DNA of 64,000 nt, taken from NCBI RefSeq assembly GCF_013368755.1, contig NC_049563.1, positions 2,232,001 to 2,296,000 of the forward strand, written 5' to 3'. The notes beneath the pieces are model-generated. The model saw only the letters and a list, made by a program, of their open reading frames with translations, did not search any database and was not told the DNA's origin. The DNA is from Talaromyces rugulosus (Eukaryota; Ascomycota; Eurotiomycetes; Eurotiales; Trichocomaceae). Both the position numbers and the translations under genes were made by a program. Positions 14,600 through 26,840 of this stretch are shown here, piece after piece; position 1 is the first letter of the stretch, and each line of letters opens with the position of its first letter.

Positions 14600-17500
14600 T
14601 CAAATCGCAGAGCCGACACCATCCTGCGCTACTGAAGTTCCCTTTGAACATTCACAATGGTACTGTTCACGAAACTCATTCAGCATGAGCCCCTCCAATT
14701 TTTCTAGGCCGATCTGGCTTGCTTTCAGTTTTGCATATCGAGCAGAAGAGGCCATTGCCTGTGCCAAAACCACATCGTGAACCAGCACGGCGGCTAGAAC
14801 GACCGGAGGCGCTCCATCTGCACCGGGGATTTCTCCCGCTTTCAGGGAAAACTGCGCGCAGCCGAAATTGGTTGTCAAGGTAGTGTTCAAAAAGGTCTGC
14901 TATAGGTTAGATTTTTCATGTTGCGTCAATGTGTAGTTTTAAAGGTGCAAACTTACAGTGGGATGCTTGTTTGCAAATGTGTCATACAGACTCATGTCCT
15001 CGAAGTACGGTTTGATATGCTTCCCGTAAAATAACTCGATAACACTGAAGTCGAACTCCGAATCCACGAACATGGCACCAAGATATGCTTCCAACATATC
15101 TGGTAGGCACTAAATTTTCTTGTTAGAACGTCGATGGCTACTGCCAAATTTTGAAGCACTAACTTTGGGGGGATCTTCGGTGTCCAGCCAGAAGTCCGCG
15201 GCTTTCTGATTCTCGGAAGCCAGCTGATACTCCTCGACGTATTTATTAATCTGGAACTGAAGCGCATTGCTGAAATACTGTAGATGAGTGTGTAGTCCGA
15301 GCTGCACAGCTAGTGTTCCCAAGAACTTGTTGGACACCATAGCCATCTAGTGATAGGTTTAGTTAGACAGGGCACATGAGACATACTAACAAGTAAAACA
15401 AAACTTCATCTAGGAAGGCCGTACCTTATGCTCAGTGAGCCATTGTGGATCACGGGTAGGGAATCGTTGATACAAGTCCTCAACACAGACCAGATCCAGC
15501 AGCGAATCACCCAAAAACTCCAACCGTTGGTAGCAAGGCACTCTAGACCAAGCTGAAGGGAATGACGGATGAGTAAATGCGGATCGAAGCAACCTTGGAT
15601 ACTTGAAGCTGTATCCCAGCTTACTATCCACCTTTCGCGCCAAGTCCTTTTCAAACCCATCTGGATCTTGAGTTTGATAAGATGGCAGGGAGTAAAGTGG
15701 GAAATAATCCGCCCACCTGTGTGCTACATGGCAGCTATTATTCAAGCTATTATTGACCAACGCAGTCACAGCCTTAACAGCCATATCAAAGCGGTGCTCA
15801 GGGCCACCAGAGAGGAAGGATGCTCCAATTAATGCTTCGCAGACGTCTGCAATTGTTTTCTCGCCCAGTGGCTGCTTTGCTGTCGACGTCTTGCTTTCAT
15901 TTGCCTTTCCTTTGAGCAATTTCATTTCTTCAGGATACCAGTTCCTCCTATATTATCATTAGCATGTCAAACACTCGGACATAACTTTTAACCCTTACCT
16001 AGAGAAGCCTTTGCTGCGGATGAACTCGTAGATTTTTCGCTCTTTAGCCGTATTGAAAAGGTTCCTGTTGCAAATAAGAACCATTCGATTGACATGGAAA
16101 TCAAATTCCTGGTCGAAGGGATTCTGCGCAAATAAAGATATAGAGGTTGCCATTTTCAAGAAGCAGTCTCCGAGAAATTCAAGGCGCTCGTAGTTTTTCC
16201 CCATGCCTCTTTGGATTTGTATCTGCTCCAAACGGTGTTCATCGGTGTTGTCTGAGTCCTTTGTCACAGCCTCGAGAGCGTACCCTAAATCAACCTTTAA
16301 GCCTAGGCTATCGCAGCATTCGCCGGCAATGAGGTATGATTCCAGCCTGGTGAGGATAGCAGGGAACGCAAAGCAAGTTGTAGCAACAGAGGCAGGAATC
16401 TCGGACTCGGTCAGTATCACATACATGAAGGGTGGGAGATGGTAGGAGAGAAAAAAACTTACCGCTGAAATGACCGTATATTCTAAACAGACCACGGATT
16501 TATCTTCGACCTTTTTCTCAGCTTCAGTCATTTCGTCAAGCAGATTCCTGCGAAGTGATATCAGTTCTGCATCGAAAACACTTTGTTGCCAATCACATGT
16601 ATTCAAGAAATTTGTCCTGGCGTTTTTGAACAAGCTCAGGCCGTAGCTCATAATGTTTTCCATGTGTCGACGACGAGGTAGAAAAGGAGGGACTGGGTCT
16701 GAAGGACTGAGCTTTTTGTTTACCCCCGTCAAGAAATAGCGATACTTTCCATTCCATCGATCGTAGACAAACCGACCAGCCATGTCCTCTGAACTAAAGA
16801 AGGTCCGAGGTATCTCATCGTGGTCATTGACGAAACGTAAACTGTCCCAGTCAATTGCATCAAATGGCTCAAGGATGTCATTAAACGATTCAGAGGCCGT
16901 AGATGCTGGTAGCAGCCAATACGGTACCGTTACGGTATCCTGCTCATACGTCTTGTTGTACAAGTCTCGGAACATCCTTAGCGTAAATACAGTCATGAGA
17001 TTGAGCTCACTAGGTGTCACCGTAAATACCTTTGTCAATGGAGTTGATCTGATTGTAGTTTCAACGTCGTCCTCGAGATATATGGGAAACTCTGGAAACT
17101 GGGGAAGTGGCTCTCGAGTTAACAGAAGTACACTTCTGTAAGCTTTCTGTAGTTTTCGTGCCGGGCTGAGAGAAATTACGGTGAGGTACAAACTGTCCAA
17201 CTCAGCACCATGGCCCCGTTTCCAAAACATCGGTTTTGTCATCATGGGATATTGATTTGTTTTCTTCGACATGATGGCGAGTTTGGCATTCCGCATTGCA
17301 GGCAATCTCCGATGGTAGGTAGACATGAAATAATCGTCTAGCAACTGGTGTTCGCGAAGGAGGATACACGTATCAAATGCAGCCGATTTTTTCGCGAGTG
17401 ACTTTTGTGATGCTGGCTTGCCTACCAAACCCCGGATTGGCGATGTTTCTGGCAGTATCACCTCGCATTGATACATTTTCTGAACTGGAGATAACACGTA

Positions 17501-19950
17501 GTGGACTCGTGGACATGCTTCGTTCTCGTATTGCTACTCAATAGATTAGCGACTCTCGAAAATATTAAGGCTAGATGACAACTATACTAAAGAGCTTGCG
17601 TAACGGGCAAGGACGGTCAATGCTGAATGATATGTGAGACATGAGCCTGTCTTTGGTATCGAATATTGCCTTTTTTTGGTATTGTCATCCAACAGATCAT
17701 TCAAGTCGTTGGCGTTGTTGCCCAGAATTCTATCATCGGGAAGACTTTCACAAAATTGACGCATCACCATCTACGCATTCATTAGCACGAATGTGAAATA
17801 AAATATAGAGCTTATGTACCTCCGCCTGATGTACTTCCTCCAGCCGAGACTCGTGCTCCATATTGTCGATCTCTACCATGTGTGCATACTAAAAAGGTAT
17901 ATCAGTATCGTTGTTGGATTAGTATTCAGGATGTATATAGTACTGTTGAATTTTCATGTCTTGCTCGACCTCTGCTTTGAACATATTGAATGAGGGTGTC
18001 ATAGAGATCAAACCTAGGTTCATATATCAGGAATATAACCCATTAAAAAAGGCAGAGTCCTAACATACCTGACCACGAGGTTGCAATCTGGAATATCAAG
18101 ACCTTCTTCGGCGACAGAAGTCGCAAACTAATTTTAAACCAGTGAGAGACCATTATTCAAGTTTAAGAAAAGGATTTTTAATACCAGGCAGGTTATATCT
18201 CCTTTCTTGAATCTCACCATAGTTTTGAATTGCTGGTGATATGTGGAATTCATTCCAAGATGATCGCCGGATCTAATGCCTATCAGAACCCCAGGAATCA
18301 AGCTTGCAATATCCAGTTCCTTGAATACAGCTTCAAGAAGTCTAGCTGTATATCTTTGTTTTGTGAAAACAATGCACTTCGTATCCGGTGCTTCCTCAAA
18401 AAAGCTTGACAGTTTTTGGACTAATACCTTGACTTTGGGACTCAGCTGTTCAAATATGCCGACACCACTGGCCAACTTATATTTAGCAACTCGTTCAGAA
18501 AGCTCTGTGATTCTTTTCTTCTCATTCTCTGTCATTTCAGAAGCTTCTTCAATGGCAAGTCGTTTAAAGGCTGAGTTGAGCTTTCCGTAGAACTTTGGAA
18601 GTGTCGCCTCTCCTAGGGCATGTGACCAGACACGGTCTGCACACCACTCTCCGAGTTCTGCAGTAGCCTGGAGCGAGAAGGAGAACATCTTGGCAAAACA
18701 CTCAATGTCTCCATAGTCCTTCTCCAGCATTTCATAGAGCTTTGTTTTGAAGGGTGCGTTGAGCATTGGGTATTTCCAAGCCTCTTCCTCTGGTCGATTT
18801 ACTACCTGGCGTAAAAGAGTTATATTCGAGGTGGTCGAGATCTTACTGTCCAGCATCAATTCGAGGTCCCTACAGGTTTTGTCAGCAATTCTTCTTACAT
18901 GAAACAAGTTTAAACCCACTGAGCTGCCTTGACGACATCGCCTTTGGCGTCAATGGGAGATGCTGTCATTCCGAATATCCGTGGTCGGCACGCTGGGTCT
19001 GCTTTGAGATAACTATCTTTGACGATTCTAGTCGTAGTGTTTAGACTCAAAAATCAAACAGTGCTAGATATATTATCACAGACTCACCTTGCATATGCAT
19101 GGTCTTTCTTAGTGTGATGTGCCTCGTCAAAGATCAACAAGTTGATATTTTCCATCCGGATGTACGAATTCAAGAGACATTGGTCCAGGATATCGGCAGT
19201 GCACACGACTATCATGCTCTCGCTCATAGTTTTCTCCCATATTTCTTTACTCCAAAGGTCTAAGCCCATGGATCCAATCAAAGGAGTAACGGTCTGATCA
19301 ATGTTGTTCCTCAAGACGGCGGATTGCTGGAAGACCAATGTCACGCTATTGACCTGCATCCTGTCAGCACGTAGAGCACCTCTTGGGGGGAAATCACTGA
19401 CCAAAAAGAAGGAAATTCGTGAGCTTTCTCCTCTGTCTCGAGCAATCAACTCATTTTGTATAATGTGTTTTAAGAGGAGTACCGCAATCAGGGTCTTTCC
19501 GGATCCTAGATGAAATCAATGTCGATATTCACAGCGACCACTACCAATTCAAATACAAGTTTCCGCTCTTACCAGTATCAAGCACCGCTATCGTATTTTC
19601 CTTCTTAGCCTTCTCATACAGCTCAATCTGGTACTCTCGGGGATCGTGTATGGTAGCAGCGAATTCCTGAGTTGTCAGGAGATGGCGGGTTGAGTTTTCG
19701 AATTGTTGTGTGTTTGCATGAGTCGCTTGCTCTTCCTTTGTTAGGTTTGATGCAGCTTTGGACAGTCTGTTTGTTCATTCATTAGCTCCTTCTACCGGTA
19801 AATATTGCAGGAAACGGGGGTATACAGTGTTTTGAAATAGGCATTTTGGGCTCGATGTCCTGAGGGTGGCTCAGAGACCACCGCTATGTCTTCATCGCTT
19901 TCAGAGTCGCTCATTGCAGCGGCGCTTTTGGAATCCTGCGATTCACTCAT
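14600..19950 (-). CDS. dcl1: Dicer-like protein 1
   Basis: Cuts double-stranded RNA into small RNAs for RNA interference. Sixteen exons can be joined with consistent phases: 19950-19826, 19766-19573, 19505-19402, 19353-19088, 19027-18920, 18869-18185, 18127-18069, 18013-17944, 17888-17820, 17770-17588, 17533-16463, 16399-15999, 15947-15425, 15346-15164, 15109-14957 and 14896-14600. The product is 1,496 residues. Domains in order: helicase motif I LDTGSGKT (about 105; an intron splits it between DTG and SGKT), DEAH box in LLIFDEAHH (about 217), helicase C domain with QSRGRAR (about 525), Dicer dimerisation and central region, RNase IIIa with ERLEFLGD (about 1048), RNase IIIb with QRLEFLGDS (about 1254), and a C-terminal dsRNA-binding-like tail. 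Both RNase III domains keep their second acidic motif (DVCEALIGA and DMLEAYLGA). The N-terminal extension before the helicase and the [13 protein letters not shown] segment fit Dcl1 better than Dcl2. It looks intact. Confidence 0.93.
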
Positions 19951-20820
19951 GGTTTCGGCGGGATTTCACTTAGGGCTTGGCCGGACTTGGCTTTCCTGAA
20001 GAAATGAAACAGGTAACAATTCACCTTTTTTGGTGAAATGATCGGGGTTTGAGAGCAGTAAAAAAGAAGGGAAGAGAAGTGAAAAGACAAACGACATTTG
20101 AGCAAGGCCGAAGTGGGCGTCCGTTTGCACTCGGCCCGGCAGCTGCTTGAAAGACCTCGAGGCGGTGACTCGATTTGGAACGCCCTGGGCCGTAAAAGAA
20201 CCTCATTCTAGTTTCAGTTTTATATCACTTGGTACTGTCACGGACAAGTTGAGAATACATATCAATCGATGGTTAGTTATATTGCTGCCAAATTTGTTGT
20301 TTAGGGTCAGTTTGTTTCGGGTGTTTTCAATATTCAATGTCAACATTTTAAATAGTGAGCAGGTTATCTCTGTGGTAAACATTGAAATATTGAACACTAC
20401 TTGTAGGTAACTGGTATGTATTGGCATCAACTACATGTAGTGACATCAATGGTTCAAATGTTTTTTTGTTTTTTTTTTTGTCAAAGTGTTGATATCCATT
20501 AGGTGACGTGGTACATGCAATTATATATAACGAAACAACTTGAACTATGCCCAACGTACATCTGGTTTGCAGCAACTACTAAAGAAATAGGCAACAGAAA
20601 AATATCTTTAAACCTCAGCACTAAAGTATCAAAAGATACACGTCGACATACTTCACAAACATACGCCGTGATTAGATCGATGTATAAAGCAGCGGGGCCA
20701 GTCGCGCCTACTACGACAGTGGAGACATCTGGAACGCGAACCCCTCCACGGGCAAGCAAGATGAGCTAATTTACACCCATCAAGTTTGATTATTTTATTT
20801 GATATAACGAAACCACCATC
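19951..20820. promoter_or_regulatory. Divergent promoter region, dcl1 / TAP42
   Basis: This 870-bp gap separates the start codons of dcl1 (minus) and the TAP42-like gene (plus). It is AT-rich in the middle and contains an imperfect inverted repeat (20321-20340 against 20379-20397) and T-rich tracts near 20461-20480. No coding relic or specific transcription-factor site was recognised. Confidence 0.5.
20321..20397. repeat. Imperfect inverted repeat
   Basis: The left arm at 20321-20340 reads GTGTTTTCAATATTCAATGT. The right arm at 20379-20397 reads ACATTGAAATATTGAACAC, which is the reverse complement except for small A-run indels. The loop is about 38 bp. The arms are AT-rich, so chance is possible, but the match covers nearly 19 bases. 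It sits between two divergent promoters. Confidence 0.5.
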
Positions 20821-22003
20821 ATGACGGACCAGCCCCAGAGCCTTCGAGCTCTGTTCGACGCTGCCAAGACCAACAAGACGTCCCTCGAGCACAGCGCTGA
20901 GCCGACAGGCGACGCCTACCGTGATGCGGTGGCGGCGACAATCGCGAAGCTAGAAGAATGCCAGAAGCTGATCGGCCAGGTGTCGCTGTTTAGCTCCAAT
21001 GAAGGGCTGGAGGATATCTCGAGCGCCGATTTACAGTATGTTAGAGTTGCGCACAGCTTTCAAGTGAATGGTTGCTAACTCAAAGGAAAAGATATTTGAC
21101 GGTAGATTATTTTCTGGCCGAGGTCCTGCAACGAGCGTCTTCGTCCGATCGAGAGGCGCTCCTGCGACGCGCCACCGCAGAATACGAGAAATACCTAACG
21201 AGGATTGATGAATACGAGTTACTCTCTTCAAGCGATAAGAAAACCTTTGAACAATTTTTGGAAAACCCTTCTGCATTCTCCCTCGCCTCAAAAAACGATG
21301 CTGCCAACCGGCGTGAGGTGAAAGTCGCCCGGTTTAGACAAGAAAAGGAACTGAAGCAAAAATTAGAGGTATGGTCTTTTCCAGCGACTACGAGCATCGC
21401 AGAACCTTGTATACTAAGGTCGCGATCTAGTACTTCTCGCAAAACCAATCCCGCCTTCAGAATGACGACGATGTCGTGCGAAAGTTATATTTGGCCGAAA
21501 TAAATCTCTACACCCACCAGACTTTTCAGTCGCTCGATATGATATCACAAGAAATAGAAATGCTCTCACATATGCGAAATGCGCCACCACCTCCCGACCT
21601 GACACTGCTACAAGACTCGAGGAGACGAGACGCGACAGATAGCACTGGCTACACTGAGCGGCTTGACGTTCCGTTGGCTCAGTTATTAGGCCGTCAAAAT
21701 GGCCCACTCTTGAGCAAACAGGGAAAGCCTTTGCAACCATTTACGCTGACTGACCGCCGGACCGAGCTTCAACGGGGTGTTTTCCGATCAGGTCATAACC
21801 TTCCCACAATGTCCATTGACGAATATCTGGAAGAGGAAAGGAAGCGAGGGGGCATCGTGCAGGGAGGGAATAACGAGCAAGTGCAAGAAATTGATGAAGA
21901 CGACCTGATTAAAGCCGATCAAGAAACAATGAAGGCACGATCTTGGGATGAATACAAAGAAGACAACCCAAGAGGCTCTGGGAACACACTCAACCGAGGT
22001 TGA
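20821..22003 (+). CDS. TAP42-like PP2A-associated regulatory protein
   Basis: Homologue of yeast Tap42 and mammalian alpha4/IGBP1, which binds the catalytic subunits of type 2A phosphatases and links them to TOR signalling. Exons are 20821-21035, 21086-21368 and 21431-22003, giving 356 residues. The N-terminal part is helical, with LTVDYFLAEVLQR (about 75) and a helix containing RKLYLAEINLYTHQTF (about 180), typical of the Tap42 helical bundle. The C-terminal half is disordered and acidic, with the family motif SIDEYLEEERKRGGI and a charged DEDDLIKAD stretch. The start is the first in-frame ATG after a leader in which several upstream frames close. It converges on the heme-synthesis gene downstream. 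No defect is visible. Confidence 0.9.
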
Positions 22004-22469
22004 GGTGGAAATATGCAATGAATTTTAAAATCCGCGAAAAAGCCTGTCTCTCGGCCTATTTGCTTGTCTATGCAGAACTGATGTCGAGTGGCCGAGAAAA
22101 GAATACGTCCAGATAGATCAGCTCCGAGGATGGCCCTACGCAAGTGGCCAAGGAGAACGATAAGAGTGAGATTGTTTGCAATCTACGACAGCTACAAATG
22201 ACTTCGCTGCAAAGAGACGTTTCTGTCAGATACATATGTATATCTACACCAGGCTAAGCTCTCGCAATACATAGCCCTGGAAAGCCTCATGGAACTTCTT
22301 GGTGCGAAATAAATACAATAACACAAGAGTTATTGAACTCAAAAATCCGTACAGCCGTCCCTCTATTTTAGTTGATCCCAAGCCACTGAAGAGGGGATGT
22401 GTTGATATATAATGCTTTTTTTTTTCCGGCCGTGAATAGCATTTAAAACTTTTTTTACCTCGTTAAAAA
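22004..22469. other. Convergent 3' flanks of TAP42 and HEM3
   Basis: This 466-bp gap lies between two genes that converge on it. It has AT-rich stretches and short A and T runs (for example near 22418-22428), which would suit polyadenylation from both sides. No gene was seen. Confidence 0.5.
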
Positions 22470-23555
22470 TCACGAGGTGGCTTTATTTTCCTTGATATCC
22501 TGAAGAATCGACCCGGCCCCTTGGGCAACCAGCTCTTTCGCCACCTCCAGCCCAAAGGCCTCAGCAGCAGCAGGGCTCTCAACCACACCGTCAAGTTCCA
22601 CCTGGGAGGAGCGTGTTCCGTCAACGCTAACGACGATGGATCGCATACGTAGTTTCGTCTTCCCATCGGAGTCTTTAATCCACTCGGACTCAACTCCAAG
22701 GGGTGCACTGCAACCACCTTCGAGGACCCTCAGCAAGCTACGCTCAGCCAGGATTTCCAGTAGTGTCTCTTTGTGACCAACTTGGTTTAACATTGCGAGG
22801 ACTGTATCGTCGTCAGAACGAATCTCAATACCAATTGCCCCCTGGCCGACTGCATATAAAAAGCCGCCATTTTTCGAGTCGAGGTATTGAGTAATCCTTT
22901 CTCCAAGACCAACCCGTAATAAACCCGCAGCAGCTAAGATTATACATTGGTATGGGCCATCTTCGGCGTCAAGTTTTGCTAAACGTGTATCGATATTACC
23001 ACGGACACTTTCGACTTTCAAGTGCGGATATTTCAAGGCTAGTTGAGCTGTACGGCGGATGGATGATGTACCAACAACCGAGCCAGCTGGAAGGTCAGAA
23101 ATCGACTTGTAGGGCAAGCCTGGCTTTACAACCAGGACATCTCGGGGGTCTTCGCGAGTCAAGACACCGCCCAATGCACATGTAGAAGGGATCAATGTGG
23201 GTACGTCTGATGAGAAAAGTGAAAACGTTAGTTCTGTTTGTGCAAACAAAATATACTATTAAAAAGACAACACACCCTTGAGAGAATGGACAATAACATC
23301 TAGGTGACCTGCAGCAAGCAGTTCCTCCAGCTCTTCAGTCCACAGGTTTTTAGTGCTGAGATCCTTCAAGGCAGTCAATTTGTCCCGATCGCCAGCCGTG
23401 TCCTTCGATTTGATGCTGAAATCAAACCCAGGATATGCATTTTTCAAAGCACCCACGACAAGATCTGTCTGAACAAGGGCAAGCTTTGATTTGCGCGTGC
23501 CGACATTGAACGACTTCCTCTGCGGGGAGATCGAAGCAGGCGGGGCTGTCGCCAT
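22470..23555 (-). CDS. HEM3: Hydroxymethylbilane synthase (porphobilinogen deaminase)
   Basis: Polymerises four porphobilinogen molecules into hydroxymethylbilane in heme synthesis. Exons are 23555-23276 and 23206-22470, giving 338 residues, normal for the family. The N-terminus has NVGTRKSKLALVQT, the conserved first strand and helix. Substrate and cofactor residues appear in HSLKD (its Asp codon is split by the intron), GTSSIRRTAQL (about 140) and GNIDTRLAKLD. The cysteine that carries the dipyrromethane cofactor is in EGGCSAPLGV at about residue 259. All expected catalytic elements are present. The gene is divergent from the peroxisomal Lon gene, with a 432-bp shared upstream region. Confidence 0.97.
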
Positions 23556-23987
23556 TGTACTCGGCTGCTTACTGCGACTAGATCGGGATAAGATTGTGGT
23601 CTAGCGGTTCGACTAGAGAAGAGAGCAAGCAAAATACCGGCGGGGGAGGGGAATGGCGGAAAATAGATCAAGCAATGATAGTAGTGGTAGTAATCAGAAA
23701 TTGTCCACATCTATCTGCCGGCCCATCACGGGATGGCCACCGAGGAGCGGCCGGCGCTAAGCAGATAAGATAGAGCGAGGATCTGGACTGACCTCATCCG
23801 TTAGCCTCGGTCCGGCCTTCTAGCACCCTCCATCTGCGCATGCCCCGGATTCCTCTCCCCCATCCATCCTCATCCCACGCCAGCATTCGCCTTTTCCTTC
23901 AAATCCATCCTCAGTTTCGTCTCGGCTAGTTGTGCTATCTGTCAAACACTCTTTATTGTACAGCAGTCAGCCGGAATTCCTTGGAAG
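23556..23987. promoter_or_regulatory. Divergent promoter region, HEM3 / peroxisomal Lon
   Basis: This 432-bp gap lies between the start codons of HEM3 (minus) and Lon (plus). It contains a GATAAG hexamer at about 23764-23769, a possible GATA-factor site. Near 23820-23900 there is a pyrimidine-rich stretch typical of fungal leaders just upstream of the Lon start. Neither element is proven. Confidence 0.5.
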
Positions 23988-26840
23988 ATGGGGTCGACTA
24001 ACGGCAAGACCACCAAGGTGCCACTGGTGCCACTGGCCAAGGATACCGTTTTGCTTCCAGGCGTCACTCTTCGAATTTCCCTTACGAACCGTCCGGATAT
24101 CGCCAACCTCCTCTCGTCCTTGCTGACCCGTGGAAAACGAGACAACCTCCTGATCGGATGCGTGCCGCTTGCTTCACCTCGGCTCAGTAAGAGCGGGCAG
24201 CAACTGATCGAGAACAGCTCCGATGCACAGAACGAAGACTTTGAGAATATCGATGCAGGTCAGGCCCGAAAGGGAGACTTATTTCAACATGGCACTGTTG
24301 CCAGGATTGTCGGCGTCCAGCGCAGAGTGTATTCGGACCCTTATCTACTCGTGGAGGGCGTGAGACGGTTTTCTGTTGTGAAGGTCCTGAAAGAGCGACC
24401 GTTCTTTGAAGCGGAAGTAACCTTACATGAAGATGTTGGTAAGTTAGACACAACAAGATTTTCTAGATATACAGTACTAATTTTAACTGTGTTAGCTCCA
24501 ACCGCCAACGACACCGCAGTCGCCGAGCTTTTCCAACACCTCAAACAACTCTCGCGAGAGCTCATGGCCCTGTTAAGGCTAGCATCTCTTATTCCATCTG
24601 CTTCCCCCAATCTTTCCCCGACAGTTGCCCGTCGTTTCGAGGCCTTTATATCTCGTAAAGAGCTCGCCCAAGCAGGAAGCCTGGCCGACTTCATGACTAA
24701 TGTTGTGGATTCAAACCTCGAAGAAAAGCTACGAATTCTCGCATCTTTCGATACCAAAGAGAGACTAGAGCGGGTTCTTGAGCTTCTCAATAGACAGGTG
24801 CAGGGCATCAAGAATAACGTGAAAATAACATCCATCTCGACAAGCGGGTTTACACCTAATTCCGCCTTCGATGTTTCGCAATTGGACCCTCGATTGGCGC
24901 GGCGAACTATGAATGGATTCCCATCGAATAATGTGGGAGGTGGGAACGAGGATGATAAGGAGGTTTCCGAGGTCGATGAACTCCAACAAAGACTCGATGA
25001 CGCACAACTAAGCCCCGAAGCCCGTAAAGTCGCTGATCGAGAGCTGAAGCGGCTTCGCAAGATGAACCCTGTGAATGCGGAATATGGTGTCTGCCGTACC
25101 TATCTGGAGAATTTGGCAGACATTCCATGGACCAAAGTGACAGAGGATCAGCTTGGAAGTGATACTTTGCAGCGTGCCAGGAAACAACTAGACGATGATC
25201 ATTATGGCTTGGAAAAGATCAAAAAGCGCCTGCTGGAGTATCTGGCAGTCTTGAAATTGAAGCAGTCGGTGAATGTCGACGTTGACCGTGAGATCTCCGA
25301 GTTATCGGGTAAGCTCGGCACACCGGAGAAAGATGCCAGCGAGAGCACTCCTATGGCCCATGACGAAAAGGAAGGTCTGGAGACGAGGCTTCAAGTTTTG
25401 AAGTCTAAGCGTATGATTGACAAGTCACCGATCCTGCTGTTAGTCGGCCCCCCAGGGACTGGCAAAACAAGTTTAGCCAAGTCTGTGGCCACCTCCCTGG
25501 GCCGCAAATTCCACCGCATCTCTCTGGGTGGTGTACGAGATGAAGCCGAGATCCGGGGTCATCGCCGGACTTACGTTGCTGCAATGCCTGGCCTTATTGT
25601 CAACGGCCTAAAGAAAGTCGGCGTCGCTAATCCCGTATTCCTCCTCGACGAGATTGACAAAGTCGGAGGATCTAATTTCCACGGAGACCCTTCAGCGGCA
25701 ATGCTCGAAGTGTTGGATCCTGAGCAGAATCACAGCTTTTCAGACCACTATATAAATCTTCCAATCGACTTGAGCAAGGTCTTGTTCATTGCCACTGCCA
25801 ACTCGCTGGACACTATCCCGGCACCTTTGTTGGACCGAATGGAGACCATTTCACTTGCTGGCTACACCACTGTAGAGAAGCGACATATTGCTAGACAGCA
25901 TCTCGTCCCTAAGCAAATTCGCTCCAACGGCTTGTCTGACGGCAACGTTGAGCTCTCAAACGATGTTCTTGAGAAGATCATTACTTCCTATACCCGTGAG
26001 TCCGGTGTTCGCAATCTGGAGCGTGAGATTGGGTCTGTCTGTCGATACAAGGCGGTGCAGTATGCCGATGCCAAAGAGACAACTAATATGGGGTCATACA
26101 ATCCGATTGTGTCGAATGATGACCTTGAGGACATTCTCGGTATAGAACGCTTTGATGAAGAAATAGCTGAAACGACCTCTCGACCAGGTATTGTGACTGG
26201 TCTTGTGGCGTACTCTACTGGAGGTCAGGGAAGTATCCTTTTCATTGAGGTAGCAGACATGCCAGGTAATGGTCGTGTGCAGCTTACCGGAAAGCTCGGT
26301 GACGTTCTCAAGGAATCCGTCGAAGTAGCATTGACATGGGTTAAGGCTCACTCTTTTGACCTGGGTCTATCCCATGACCCTAACGAGGATATCATGAAGA
26401 ACCGCAGCTTGCATGTTCACTGCCCTTCTGGCGCTGTTCCCAAGGATGGACCCTCTGCCGGTCTCGCTCATACACTGGCCTTGATTTCTTTATTTTCTGG
26501 AAAGGCTGTACCGCCCCAGATCGCAATGACCGGCGAAATTTCTCTCCGTGGCAGAGTCATGCCAGTAGGCGGCATTAAGGAGAAACTCATCGGCGCTTTA
26601 CGCGCCGGAGTAAAGGTGGTCTTGCTGCCGGATACCAATCGCAAGGACGTCAAGGACGTTCCGCAAGAGGTCAAGGATGGCCTTGAAATAGTTTATGTCA
26701 AGTATGTTCTATTTTCTTGATATATTTGATCTGATACTGACGTACTTTTTAGGCATATTTGGGAAGCTCTCCGAGTTGTCTGGCCTCAAGCACATTTCCC
26801 GGGACAGCACCAATCGAACATGTTCGAAAGCAGACTATAA
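23988..26840 (+). CDS. Peroxisomal Lon protease homologue 2
   Basis: ATP-dependent serine protease of the peroxisomal matrix, involved in protein quality control. Exons are 23988-24438, 24496-26701 and 26753-26840, giving 914 residues. The N-terminal substrate-binding domain runs to about 360. The AAA+ module has Walker A GPPGTGKT (about 467) and Walker [10 protein letters not shown]. The protease domain has catalytic Ser in [11 protein letters not shown] (about 803) and Lys in [10 protein letters not shown] (about 845). The last 29 residues come from a small third exon and end in SRL, a type 1 peroxisomal targeting signal. No mitochondrial presequence is evident, so this is the peroxisomal paralogue rather than Pim1. 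The first intron (57 bp) has no stop and keeps the frame, so an unspliced reading inserts 19 residues after HEDV. Confidence 0.96.

Noticed and set aside
24341..25060. Minus-strand 239-codon frame inside the Lon gene
   Set aside because: It is an antisense shadow of the Lon N-terminal domain, Ser/Arg-rich with no motif.
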